Assembly: GCA_041392765.1 (NCBI GenBank)
Contig: JAWKLL010000001.1
Location: forward strand, 124,001 to 188,000
Length of the DNA stretch: 64,000 nt
Reading direction: 5' to 3'
Origin: Lewinella sp041392765
GTDB taxonomy: Bacteria; Bacteroidota; Bacteroidia; Chitinophagales; Saprospiraceae
Part shown: positions 39,261 through 46,574 of the stretch, piece by piece
Position numbering within the stretch: the first letter of the stretch is position 1
Layout: every line of letters starts with the position of its first letter
Notes under the pieces: generated by a model
Told to the model about the DNA's origin: nothing
What the model saw: the letters and a program-made list of their open reading frames with translations, nothing else
Databases searched by the model: none
Position numbers and translations under genes: made by a program

Positions 39261-39340
39261 GATTCGTAACCGTAAGCTGCACACCCGCACCCAGTACGTT
39301 TACGAATCCTGCGAGGCTTCGCAAACGTGTGCCGCGCCGC
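39261..39340. repeat. 80-bp repeat with ACGTTTACGAA palindrome, left of Fic (R1)
   Basis: Starts GATTCGTAACCGTAAGCTGC, contains the imperfect palindrome ACGTTTACGAATCCT / AGGCTTCGCAAACGT with a 3-nt loop, and ends in GCCGCGCCGC. It recurs on the other side of the Fic gene (40594-40671), and in part at 42389-42434. Confidence 0.75.
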
Positions 39341-39357
39341 TCATGTAAAAACACTTT

Positions 39358-39370
39358 ACACGAGACGTGT
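39358..39370. promoter_or_regulatory. Small palindrome in Fic upstream region, possible operator
   Basis: ACACG-AGA-CGTGT is a perfect inverted repeat lying between two TCATGTAAAAA direct repeats (39341 and 39372), 60 bp before the Fic ATG. The Fic protein carries a C-terminal winged helix, so autoregulation here is possible. Confidence 0.4.
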
Positions 39371-39429
39371 GTCATGTAAAAAAACAAGCTTTTTTTTGTT
39401 ATGACAACAAATAGGTTTACCTTTACCCC

Positions 39430-40512
39430 ATGACAAACATGGAGCAACCATACAATGACCTTCCCCTGCTGCCGCCACCACGGGAGATGGTGGAATCATT
39501 AGTGGTGCTGCGGCAGGCGCATAAAGCTGCAGCTGCGCTCGGCGAGTTGAAAGGGCTGGCGCGAACGCTGCCCAATCCCGATATTTTGCTCCATGCCGTC
39601 ATCCTGAAGGAGGCGACGGCCAGTTCCGAGATTGAGAACGTCATTACCACCCAAGACAAACTGTACCAGGCGCTCTCCCTGAAAAATGCAGAGGCAGACC
39701 CGGCCACCAAGGAAGTGCTCCGGTACAGGGAAGCCCTGCTGACGGGGTATCGCATCCTCAGTGAAAAAGGCTTTTTGAGTACAAACGCCATCCTGGACAT
39801 ACAGCAGGTGCTGGAGGGAAACAGCGCTGGCATCCGCCGCCTGCCAGGCACGGCACTGCGCAATGCAGTCACGGGCGCGGTCATTTACACGCCGCCGGAT
39901 GACCACGACACCATCCTTCTGCTAATGAAAAACTTAGAGGATTATCTACATGAAGCAGGCGACCTCTCACCCTTCATCCGTCTGGCTGTGCAACACTATC
40001 AGTTTGAGAGCATCCACCCATTTTACGACGGCAATGGAAGGACGGGGCGCATCCTCAATGTTCTCTTCCTGATTATGAATGGACTGCTCGACCGACCAGT
40101 GCTCTACCTCAGCAAATTTATCATCGCCCATAAGGCCGACTATTACAGGCTGCTTCAGGAGGTTCGCACCCGCCAGAACTGGGAGGAGTGGATCCTTTAT
40201 ATGTGCAGGGCAGTGGAGGTGACGGCGTTGGAAACGATAAACCATATCAACCAAATCAATGACCTGTTTGACCAGACGGCAGAGAGAATACGCTCCGAAA
40301 AGCCAAAGATGTACAGCAAAGACTTAGTGGAGCTGCTTTTCGTGCAGCCTTATTGCCGCATTGACAATGTGATAGAACAGTTGGGGGTCTCGCGTCCAAC
40401 CGCCTCGCGGTATTTGAATGAGCTGTCCGAGACCGGCATTTTGACTACGCGGCAGGTTTGGAAAGAGACGCTGTTTATACATGAGGCCCTGTTACGGGTG
40501 CTGAAGGAGTAG
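39430..40512 (+). CDS. Fic-domain protein (class II, AMPylator) with C-terminal wHTH
   Basis: 360 residues. The Fic active site HPFYDGNGRTGR (196-207) is complete, with the catalytic histidine and the anion-binding GNGR. An N-terminal inhibitory helix carries SSEIEN (65-70), fitting the (S/T)xxxE(G/N) motif of self-inhibited class II Fic proteins. The C-terminal winged helix (NVIEQLGVSRPTASRYLNEL) suggests DNA binding and autoregulation, as is common in DUF4172/Fic regulators. It should transfer AMP to a target protein, which is unknown. A second in-frame ATG (MEQPYN) three codons in is equally plausible. The gene is bracketed by 80-bp direct repeats. Confidence 0.92.
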   Translation: MTNMEQPYNDLPLLPPPREMVESLVVLRQAHKAAAALGELKGLARTLPNPDILLHAVILKEATASSEIENVITTQDKLYQALSLKNAEADPATKEVLRYREALLTGYRILSEKGFLSTNAILDIQQVLEGNSAGIRRLPGTALRNAVTGAVIYTPPDDHDTILLLMKNLEDYLHEAGDLSPFIRLAVQHYQFESIHPFYDGNGRTGRILNVLFLIMNGLLDRPVLYLSKFIIAHKADYYRLLQEVRTRQNWEEWILYMCRAVEVTALETINHINQINDLFDQTAERIRSEKPKMYSKDLVELLFVQPYCRIDNVIEQLGVSRPTASRYLNELSETGILTTRQVWKETLFIHEALLRVLKE

Positions 40513-40567
40513 TATCTGCCCGCTACTCAACAAGCGCACGCCGCCATGCTTCGCCGCCGGGCAGATA
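40513..40567. other. Inverted repeat after Fic
   Basis: TATCTGCCCG (40513-40522) pairs with CGGGCAGATA (40558-40567) across a 35-nt loop right after the Fic stop codon. It could aid termination; no T-run is present. Confidence 0.45.
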
Positions 40568-40593
40568 GGTTGTGGAAGCACGGTGGTTTCAAG

Positions 40594-40671
40594 GATTCGA
40601 AACCGTAAGCTACACTCTCGCACCCAGCACGTTTACGAATCCTGCGAGGCTTCGCAAACGTGCCGCGCCGC
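40594..40671. repeat. 80-bp repeat with ACGTTTACGAA palindrome, right of Fic (R2)
   Basis: Direct copy of 39261-39340 (GATTCGAAACCGTAAGCTAC ... GCCGCGCCGC) with a handful of differences. The palindrome is identical in its central part. The rest of the 40513-40872 gap has no gene. Confidence 0.75.
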
Positions 40672-40797
40672 TGGGCGGAGGTGTATCGCTCGGATGGGCA
40701 GTGGGGCAAGGCCAAGGAACTGGAGCGCAGGTCGGATGGGCTGTGGCAGAAGAGCAAATGAAGCGCGCACCCCACCCAAGTCGCCCGAAATATTCAC

Positions 40798-40834
40798 AAA
40801 ACGACTGCCTTTCAAATCGAAAAGCAGTCGTTTT
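40798..40834. promoter_or_regulatory. Inverted repeat upstream of the AbiE operon, candidate AbiEi operator
   Basis: AAAACGACTGC / GCAGTCGTTTT, an 11-bp perfect stem with a 15-nt spacer, 38 bp before the antitoxin start. A TACCTTTG box (TAnnTTTG) follows at 40849-40856. AbiEi antitoxins are known to bind inverted repeats in their own promoters. Confidence 0.55.
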
Positions 40835-40872
40835 GTAAAAAAAAGTCGTACCTTTGTACGCTAAATTCAGCC

Positions 40873-41463
40873 ATGAAAAGTTCAACAGAAATAGCGCAAT
40901 TGTTCAAAGGCGGCAACGGCATCGTTGGTGTAAGGACGCTATTGGATAATGGCGTCAGCTATCATGACCTCAACGGGCTACTGGCGGAGGACCTCATCGT
41001 CAGGCTGAAAAGAGGCGTATATAAATGGGCCGCTGAAGAAACCGACGAAATGGCCGAGGTAGCCCGGATGGTTCCCAAAGGCGTGTTCTGTCTCCTTTCC
41101 GCAGCCTTTCATCATGGACTGACGACCTCCGTACCTGTGATGCACCATGTGGCCATTCCCGACAGCCAAAAGGTTGCCCTGCCTGATCATCCGCCTATAC
41201 AATGCTACTTTTGGAACGAAACGCCCTATACGCTGGGGATAAGCACTGCTGAGGTGCTTGGAGGCAGTATCCGGGTGTATGATTTGGAAAAAACAGTGTG
41301 CGACATCATTCGTCACCGCAATAAAATCGGTTTTGAGGTGATGAAGGAAATCCTCCGCAATTACATAGACCGGAAAGACCGGAATTTGAACCAACTGCAC
41401 GTCTATGCTAGGCAACTCAACATTTTTAACAAGGTGGATGAATTTTTGAAAATACTGCTATGA
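40873..41463 (+). CDS. AbiEi-family antitoxin / transcriptional regulator
   Basis: 196 residues. An N-terminal winged helix (IVGVRTLLDNGVSYHDLNGL, DLIVRLKRGVYKW) is followed by a middle domain (VPKGVFCLLSAAFHHGLTT, the usual SAxxxHGLT segment) and a C-terminal half with VYDLEKTVCDIIRHRNKIG and the helical end. This is the AbiEi layout of type IV toxin-antitoxin systems, in which the protein both represses its operon and counters the nucleotidyltransferase toxin. Its TGA overlaps the toxin's ATG (ATGA). Confidence 0.87.
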   Translation: MKSSTEIAQLFKGGNGIVGVRTLLDNGVSYHDLNGLLAEDLIVRLKRGVYKWAAEETDEMAEVARMVPKGVFCLLSAAFHHGLTTSVPVMHHVAIPDSQKVALPDHPPIQCYFWNETPYTLGISTAEVLGGSIRVYDLEKTVCDIIRHRNKIGFEVMKEILRNYIDRKDRNLNQLHVYARQLNIFNKVDEFLKILL

Positions 41464-42317
41464 AAAACTCAATCCCCTCTATTCAGGCGCGGCTGAAAGC
41501 CATTGCGGAGCAAGAAAGAACGGCCTATCAGATTGTGCTGATTCGATACTTCACGGAGCGATTGATGTATCGTCTGTCCGTTTCGGCGCACAGGCAGCAA
41601 TTCTGTCTGAAAGGTGGGGCGCTATTGTACGCCTATGAAAGAGAAGCCAGTCGCCCCACAATGGATTTGGATTTATTGGGTCTGCGTATTTCCAATGACA
41701 AGGATGAAATGAAAGCTGTTTTTCAGGCGATTTGCCAGATTGAATGCAAGGAGGATTGCGTATCGTTTTTACACGAGACCATAACCACCGACGAAATAAA
41801 GAAAGAGGGCAGGTATTCCGGCGTTCGTGTCAAGATTGACGGGCGGCTTGGCAATATACGTCAGATGTCACAAATAGACATTGGCTTTGGCGACATCGTT
41901 ACGCCCTCACCAGTAGATATGACATACCCTACTTTGCTGCAATTGCCGGAGCCGAAAATCCTCGCTTATTCTTTGGAAACCGTAATCGCCGAAAAGTTTG
42001 AGGCCATGATCAGCCTGGCTGCCCAAAACTCACGGATGAAAGACTTCTACGATGTCTATCGCTTGCTGTTGAGTTTCGATATCAACGATGCTGTTTTGAA
42101 GACGGCCATTCAAAACACATTCCAACAACGAGAAACACCTGTGGCGCGAGAGCATATTGTCTTTAGTACCGAGTTTGCCGAAAGCCCCAAACGTCAGCAA
42201 GAATGGGCAGCTTTTTTCAAAAAGATGAGCCGTTATACGGCAATGGCCACTCCTGCATTTGAGGAAGTGATGCTTGTTATTCGCAATCGTCTGGAGTCAA
42301 TCTATACGTCATTGTAA
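41460..42317 (+). CDS. AbiEii-family nucleotidyltransferase toxin
   Basis: 285 residues. Nucleotidyltransferase motifs: QQFCLKGGALLYAY (GG motif) and ASRPTMDLDLLG (the DxD metal ligands), then YSLETVIAEKFEAMISLAAQ and RMKDFYDVYRLLLSFDI, which are motifs III-IV of the AbiEii/DUF1814 family. Known members block growth by adding nucleotides to tRNA ends. Start-stop overlap with the antitoxin gene shows a complete, probably functional type IV module. Frame intact. Confidence 0.9.
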   Translation: MKNSIPSIQARLKAIAEQERTAYQIVLIRYFTERLMYRLSVSAHRQQFCLKGGALLYAYEREASRPTMDLDLLGLRISNDKDEMKAVFQAICQIECKEDCVSFLHETITTDEIKKEGRYSGVRVKIDGRLGNIRQMSQIDIGFGDIVTPSPVDMTYPTLLQLPEPKILAYSLETVIAEKFEAMISLAAQNSRMKDFYDVYRLLLSFDINDAVLKTAIQNTFQQRETPVAREHIVFSTEFAESPKRQQEWAAFFKKMSRYTAMATPAFEEVMLVIRNRLESIYTSL

Positions 42318-42388
42318 TGCGGCGGTATTCAAAATTTGCCACAGCTTGTGGCAAATCTAAAGACGGCCTGTCAGGGTAGCCATAAAAA

Positions 42389-42434
42389 CCCAGCACGTTT
42401 ACGAATCCCTTTTGGAGGCTTCGCAAACGTGCCG
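42389..42434. repeat. Partial copy of the ACGTTTACGAA palindrome repeat (R3)
   Basis: CCCAGCACGTTTACGAATCC ... GGAGGCTTCGCAAACGTGCC, matching the core of the repeats at 39261 and 40594 but with a longer loop (CTTTT). It follows the AbiEii gene, so Fic and AbiE are each followed by a copy. Confidence 0.7.
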
Positions 42435-42481
42435 TCCGAAAAACCACAGTACCTTCACCAGCTAAGCACAACCCCTGGCTT

Positions 42482-42650
42482 AGTTATAGTCCGCCAACCC
42501 AAAATTTGTGATTTCTGACTTGCTCTTTTCTTACCTCGCTGCGTTGAAAAGCCTCGCCGATGCTTAGGCATTGCCTACGTTTTTCGCCTTGCGAGCTAAA
42601 AAAATAGCTGCGCCATAATTTCATAAATCTTGGGTTGTTGGACTATATCT
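42482..42650. mobile_element. Fold-back element H4, about 169 bp
   Basis: The ends AGTTATAGTCCGCCAACCC and (complement) AGATATAGTCCAACAACCC continue as imperfect arms for about 31 bp, with a second internal fold around GATGCTTAGGCATTGC. No coding capacity; it lies between AbiEii and a short open frame. Confidence 0.55.
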
Positions 42651-42676
42651 GTTTTTCTAAGAAATTGAATGACACC

Positions 42677-42826
42677 ATGTTCCAACTCTTCCTACAATCC
42701 GCTACCATCACTGCTGGGGACTGGGATAAGGTCTATCCCCAGATTGTCGAAGTGGCCGAGGAAGAAGACTCCGAGGCATTGTTTTTCCTTCGCTTTTTAC
42801 TGTCGCTGAAAATCTACGACCAATAA
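42677..42826 (+). CDS. Short hypothetical protein, possible gene remnant
   Basis: 49 codons from ATG 42677 (MFQLFLQSATITAGDWDKVY), acidic, no motif recognised. The composition is protein-like (EVAEEEDSEALFFLRFLLSL), but it sits directly beside a fold-back element and may be the end of a lost gene. Coding status uncertain. Confidence 0.3.
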   Translation: MFQLFLQSATITAGDWDKVYPQIVEVAEEEDSEALFFLRFLLSLKIYDQ

Positions 42827-42969
42827 CCGATAATCAATTCTTGACAAAATGAAGATGAAAAATTTATTGATTTGTTTGATAATAGTTGGGTTTGTCATTC
42901 ACACAAATGCCCAAGACCAAAAAATTTCAACATTAGCAACTGTTGGAGTTACCTCGCCAATTTTAGACA
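42822..42969. repeat. 148-bp duplication, copy 1 (5' end of barrel gene)
   Basis: Runs from AATAACCGATAATCAATTC to TTTTAGACA and is nearly identical to 44861-45008, covering the leader and first 40 or so codons of the outer-membrane protein gene. Confidence 0.85.
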
Positions 42970-43346
42970 GCGGATTAGGTTTTCATGTAGGCATTAATCC
43001 ATCTTTCCGAGTTAGTGAAAAATTTTCGGGCGAGGGGCAAATATCCTATATGTACACCCGAATCAAATCCTCCTTTTTATCTGGTGATACGGGTTTTGTA
43101 AGTACTGTTAACACCTTAGTAGGAGGTAGATACTACCTCAGTACTGAAGATAAGGAGACGCGGTTTTTTTTAAATTTTCTCATCGGTATTAACTACATAA
43201 ATGAAGAAGAAAATGGTATTGAGAAAGATGGTGAATTGAATGTTGGACTTTCGGCAGGATCATTCGTTGATTTCAATGGCATAATAATCGGCTTAACCTA
43301 TGATACGCCACAAAATATGGTGCTAAAAGTGGGGTATTCTTTTTGA
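42849..43346 (+). CDS. Small outer-membrane beta-barrel protein
   Basis: 165 residues with a signal peptide (MKMKNLLICLIIVGFVIHTN, cleavage after AQ) and alternating amphipathic strands (FHVGINPSFRVSEKFSGEG, VSTVNTLVGGRYYLS, NVGLSAGSFVDFNGIIIGL), ending in VLKVGYSF with the terminal phenylalanine expected of a barrel. No specific family is recognised. The first 148 bp of the unit are duplicated 2 kb downstream as a truncated copy. Confidence 0.72.
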   Translation: MKMKNLLICLIIVGFVIHTNAQDQKISTLATVGVTSPILDSGLGFHVGINPSFRVSEKFSGEGQISYMYTRIKSSFLSGDTGFVSTVNTLVGGRYYLSTEDKETRFFLNFLIGINYINEEENGIEKDGELNVGLSAGSFVDFNGIIIGLTYDTPQNMVLKVGYSF

Positions 43347-43364
43347 CGGATGCTCCCTAAAAAA

Positions 43365-43427
43365 CACCTCAAAAACAGCGCGAAAACATGGAAAAAACCG
43401 TAACTTGCCATCGCATCGCCGTGCTTA
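43365..43427. repeat. Dispersed repeat, copy B (interrupted by element H2)
   Basis: CACCTCAAAAACAGCGCG ... GTGCTTA, matching 39122-39184. The match resumes at 43563 (GGTAGGGG) after the inserted element. Confidence 0.75.
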
Positions 43428-43559
43428 GTGACGGATTAAAAATAACTGCCCCCATTTTTGATTCGCTAAAATTTTCTAAGCAAGCGACTAAAAGGAGCTT
43501 GCGTGAAAATATTCGCGAATCGGCAGAAAAAATGGGGGTGGTTATTTCCGTCTTTTCAC
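43428..43559. mobile_element. MITE-like fold-back element H2, 132 bp, with TTA target duplication
   Basis: Ends GTGACGG and CCGTCTTTTCAC. The long arms pair through CCCCCATTTTT and GATTCGC blocks to a central AAGCAAGCGAC / GGAGCTTGCGT turn. Comparison with the uninterrupted repeat at 39122-39194 shows it inserted after GTGCTTA, with TTA present on both sides (43425-43427 and 43560-43562). The framework matches H1 at 10186. No transposase is encoded, so it must move in trans. Confidence 0.78.
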
Positions 43560-43619
43560 TTAGGTAGGGGCGGTGGTTTCTTCGTCTATCTTGAACTCGC
43601 CAACGCCAACTAACATTTC

Positions 43620-43856
43620 ATGGACAAGATGCAAGCTGCCGAAAGCGAAGCCGAACTACTGCTCTTGTGGCAACAGATGCAAGCCGAGGTATTTATCAGT
43701 TACAAAGTCATACTGAGTATGATAGACAAAAAACTGTGCAGTGTGCCGCATTGCGACTGGGAAAGCAAGGAACTCGGAATGAGTGAGGCAGATAATGCTA
43801 CGGCACTGGCATATAATGAGCGCAAAAACACAAGGATATGGAAGAGAAACAACTGA
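43620..43856 (+). CDS. Hypothetical protein, possible fragment
   Basis: 78 codons (MDKMQAAESEAELLLLWQQM), helical and acidic, no domain recognised. It overlaps the start of the DUF6922-like gene by 19 bp in another frame, so it could be a small first gene of the toxin-antitoxin operon or the end of a lost gene. Low confidence. Confidence 0.35.
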   Translation: MDKMQAAESEAELLLLWQQMQAEVFISYKVILSMIDKKLCSVPHCDWESKELGMSEADNATALAYNERKNTRIWKRNN

Positions 43857-44146
43857 AAATAGAAGATTTCAGCCCATCCTTATTCTGGGATGTGGACAAA
43901 ACTACGTTGGATGTGAAGCAACATCAGCGTTTTATCATAGAGCGCACCCTTACACACGGTACACTTTCCGATTGGTATTTAATCAAAAGATATTACGGAA
44001 AGGAGATAATCAAAGCCGAAAGCAAGCAAGCCCGCTATTTGGATAAACAAACGCTGGCGTTTTGTTCCGCCTATTTTCACGAACCTTTGGACAATTTCAG
44101 ATGCTACACACTCAGACAGTCGAACCCCGCACATTGGGATTATTAA
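43838..44146 (+). CDS. DUF6922-like protein, candidate antitoxin to the nucleotidyltransferase
   Basis: 102 residues. KIEDFSPSLFWDVDKTTLDV, then FIIERTLTHGTLSDWYLIKR and TLAFCSAYFHEPLDNFRCYT form the pattern of a small Bacteroidota family that regularly precedes AbiEii-like nucleotidyltransferases (F-x-P-x-L-F-W-D-v). It overlaps the toxin gene by 46 bp. I infer an antitoxin role from the pairing; no biochemical function is known to me. Confidence 0.68.
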   Translation: MEEKQLKIEDFSPSLFWDVDKTTLDVKQHQRFIIERTLTHGTLSDWYLIKRYYGKEIIKAESKQARYLDKQTLAFCSAYFHEPLDNFRCYTLRQSNPAHWDY

Positions 44147-44717
44147 AGCGCTTGATGGCAGACGATGCATTACAGCAGTTCACGTTAGTGGGTGGCACAG
44201 CCTTGTCGCTGCAAATAGGGCATCGCAAATCTATTGACCTAGATATGTTTACGCAAACAGATTTTCAGGTATCGGACATCCTACAACACCTTGTTTCAGC
44301 GGATTATTTTCCGAATGTGCGTTTCAATCAAAAACAGACCTTGATAACGGAGATAGATGGTATTAAGGTTGATTTTATCCGTTTTATTTATCCATTTGGA
44401 GAACAGGTAACGGTAACAGAAAATATCCGTTTGGCTAATATCTTGGACATCGCCAGCATGAAAATAGATGCCATAACGGGACGGGGCAGGAAAAAGGATT
44501 TTGCGACCTTTATTTTTTACTCCAATATTTTTCCTTATCCGATATAATGGAAGCATACAGCAGGATGTACCCACATTCCACCTTGTTCCATGTGTATAAA
44601 AGCCTGACTTGGTTTGAGGATGCCGACATGGATGGCGATTTGGAGGTTTTAGACAAGAAATTCAGTTGGGAAAAGGCAAAAAAAGCAATTGTGAAAGCAG
44701 TTGGAAAAACGATTTGA
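44101..44717 (+). CDS. AbiEii/AbiGii-type nucleotidyltransferase toxin, frameshifted
   Basis: About 205 residues from ATG 44101 (MLHTQTVEPRTLGLLKRLMA). QFTLVGGTALSLQIGHRKSI and DLDMFTQTDF hold the GG and DxD nucleotidyltransferase motifs, and ASMKIDAITGRGRKKDF the later lysine motif. Near 44503 the frame changes: adding one T gives VDLYFLLQYFSLSDI, then MYPHSTLFHVYKSLTWFED, the normal family ending. It is the second nucleotidyltransferase toxin module in 3.3 kb and only distantly similar to the one at 41460. Confidence 0.82.
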
Positions 44718-44860
44718 CAAAGGAAAGGTTGAAAAGACAGCACCAGAATCGTCATACCATCACACTCCCGCGTTACCCCCACAAGGCTTACTGATATTTC
44801 CCTAAAGAAATAGGACTACGGCAAAGTTGCCAGCCGCTAAAAAATGATAATCAGTAAATT

Positions 44861-45008
44861 AATAACCGATAATCAATTCTTGACAAAATGAAAATGAAAA
44901 ATTTATTGGTTTGTTTGACAATAGCTGGGTTTGTCATTCACACAAATGCCCAAGACCAAAAAATTTCAACATTAACAACTGTTGGAGTTACCTCGCCAAT
45001 TTTAGACA
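44861..45008. repeat. 148-bp duplication, copy 2
   Basis: Direct copy of 42822-42969 with few substitutions. The two copies bracket the H2 element and the second nucleotidyltransferase module. Confidence 0.85.
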
Positions 45009-45016
45009 AACTCTAA
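44888..45016 (+). pseudogene. Truncated copy of the outer-membrane barrel gene
   Basis: Encodes only MKMKNLLVCLTIAGFVIHTN plus about 22 residues to VTSPILDKL and stop: signal peptide and first strand of the protein at 42849. The homology ends abruptly at a G-tract (CTAAGGGGGGGCGTAG). A fragment cannot form a barrel. The following DNA to 45219 holds nothing I recognise. Confidence 0.75.
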
Positions 45017-45219
45017 GGGGGGGCGTAGTTTTCTTATCGTTACAATGTGCTAGGAGCGAATGCAATCCACCGCGTTCTATGATAGGTGCGATACGTAAAG
45101 GCAGCGATTGAAACCACGGATACAGGAATTAATAGAAGAAATTTGGATTCTAATAAAAGCGAAATGCGAACACCGCCACTGACAGGTGTTACATAAGCGG
45201 GTTTCGTTCCTCTACCATC

Positions 45220-45411
45220 CTACGACTCATCGGCAAATTTTTGCCCTATATATTTGGCCTTCATGATTTCTTGCCTTCTTTGCACCGAGGGCTTGACAAA
45301 CTCTTTGCGTGCACGCAGCTTTTTCGTTACTTGCACCGCACGGTGTTTGCGCTTGTAGCGCTTCAATAAACCATCTATGGGTTCTCCGTCTTTTCTTTCT
45401 AATATGAGCAT
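45220..45411 (-). CDS. rpsU: 30S ribosomal protein S21
   Basis: 63 residues, MLILERKDGEPIDGLLKRYK with the basic middle (KRKHRAVQVTKKLRARKEF) and the VKPSVQRRQEIMKAKY end typical of Bacteroidota bS21. It binds the 30S subunit near the 3' end of 16S rRNA and affects initiation. In flavobacteria bS21 occludes the anti-Shine-Dalgarno and its own mRNA can carry an SD. Here the sequence before the ATG is AT-rich (AAATTTTTTT) with no SD seen. It stands alone between accessory DNA and a hydrolase gene and marks the right edge of the island. Confidence 0.93.
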   Translation of the reverse strand: MLILERKDGEPIDGLLKRYKRKHRAVQVTKKLRARKEFVKPSVQRRQEIMKAKYIGQKFADES

Positions 45412-45483
45412 AAAAAAATTTTGAATTTAAGTGCCACATTGCCAATAATTTACGAAATTACACTTTCTTAACCAAACTTCAAT

Positions 45484-46479
45484 ATGAAGATTGTCAAAAT
45501 TGCAGGTTTTTCTTTATTTGGCTTATTTTTTGCCTATTTCGCAGGCCCTCGACCCGATTTTGCGCCTTTGGATGCTGCGCCGTCCGCCGTTGTTTATCCT
45601 ATCGCTACTGTGGACAGCCTGCTCCGCTATCGCGAATCATTAGTGCCCGGTATTCGGCCTCACAATGAAGCACGCATCATCTGGTACGATAGCTTGATGC
45701 CTACGGAATGGTCGGTGGTTTACCTTCACGGCTTCTCGGCTTCTCCTATGGAAGCCAGCCCTGTACACGAGCGGTTTGCGGCTCAATATGGCTGCAACCT
45801 GCTGCTGGCGCGGCTGCCTGGTCATGGTTTGGCGGGTATCGATGGGTTTCGGGACATACAACCCCAAGCGTGGTTGGATGCTGCCAAAGATGCCGTGGCG
45901 ATGGGCAAGGCGATAGGTCGCAAAGTAATCATCATGGCCACCTCCACCGGAGCTACGCTGGCTTTGGCATTAGCCGCTGAAGACCCCGACATAGCAGCCC
46001 TCCTGCTCTATTCCCCCAACGTGGATATGTATGCTTCCGAGACAAAACTCCTCAACGGCCCTTGGGGCGAAAGCATTGCCAAAGCCGTATTAGGTGGCGA
46101 GTACCACCACTGGGAAGCCAAGGAAGCCGCCAAACCCTACTGGTCGGATACCTACCACGTGGACGGCCTACACGCCCTTCGCTTTTTGGTGTCCCAAACC
46201 ATGGTGCCGGCTACCTTCAGCAAGGTGCGTCAACCCGTTTTCATTAGCTATTACTACAAAAACGAGGACGAGCAAGATAAGGTCATCTCCGTGGAAGCCA
46301 TCCAAGATATGATACCCGCCTTATCCACCCCAGATGACCAACGTAGGGTCGTCGTCAATACCACCTCCACCGACCACGTCATCCCCTCCGGCCTCGTCAA
46401 CGAAAACTGGCGCGATGCCGAAAAAGACACCCACGATTTCGCAGGAAAAGTGCTGGGGATGGTGCGGAAAGGGGGGTGA
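45484..46479 (+). CDS. Alpha/beta hydrolase (esterase/lipase-like), membrane anchored
   Basis: 331 residues. An N-terminal hydrophobic segment (IAGFSLFGLFFAYFAG) may be an uncleaved anchor. The fold motifs are in order: VVYLHGFSASPME (oxyanion HG), NLLLARLPGHGLAG, the nucleophile elbow IIMATSTGATLALALA (S-T-G variant of GxSxG), and the late histidine in TSTDHVIPSGL. The acid is probably in the YKNEDEQDKV region. The substrate is unknown; monoacylglycerol-lipase or carboxylesterase relatives are the closest type. Frame intact. Confidence 0.8.
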   Translation: MKIVKIAGFSLFGLFFAYFAGPRPDFAPLDAAPSAVVYPIATVDSLLRYRESLVPGIRPHNEARIIWYDSLMPTEWSVVYLHGFSASPMEASPVHERFAAQYGCNLLLARLPGHGLAGIDGFRDIQPQAWLDAAKDAVAMGKAIGRKVIIMATSTGATLALALAAEDPDIAALLLYSPNVDMYASETKLLNGPWGESIAKAVLGGEYHHWEAKEAAKPYWSDTYHVDGLHALRFLVSQTMVPATFSKVRQPVFISYYYKNEDEQDKVISVEAIQDMIPALSTPDDQRRVVVNTTSTDHVIPSGLVNENWRDAEKDTHDFAGKVLGMVRKGG

Positions 46480-46574
46480 TTTTTTTGGGGAAGGTAATAG
46501 GATAGGGCAAATGCACCTAAATCAGGAATGACTTCGGTGTGGTCATAAGTTTGTAGAAAAAAGGGCATTTACCC

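Noticed and set aside
39122..43570. Integron-like cassette array with the repeated sequence as attC site
   Set aside because: The repeats lack the paired R and L boxes and the GTTRRRY / RYYYAAC core, and no integrase gene is present.
34753..45219. Integrated prophage or conjugative element as the origin of the island
   Set aside because: No integrase, capsid, terminase, portal, relaxase or Tra proteins are present; the island consists of toxin-antitoxin and defence-like genes and repeats only.
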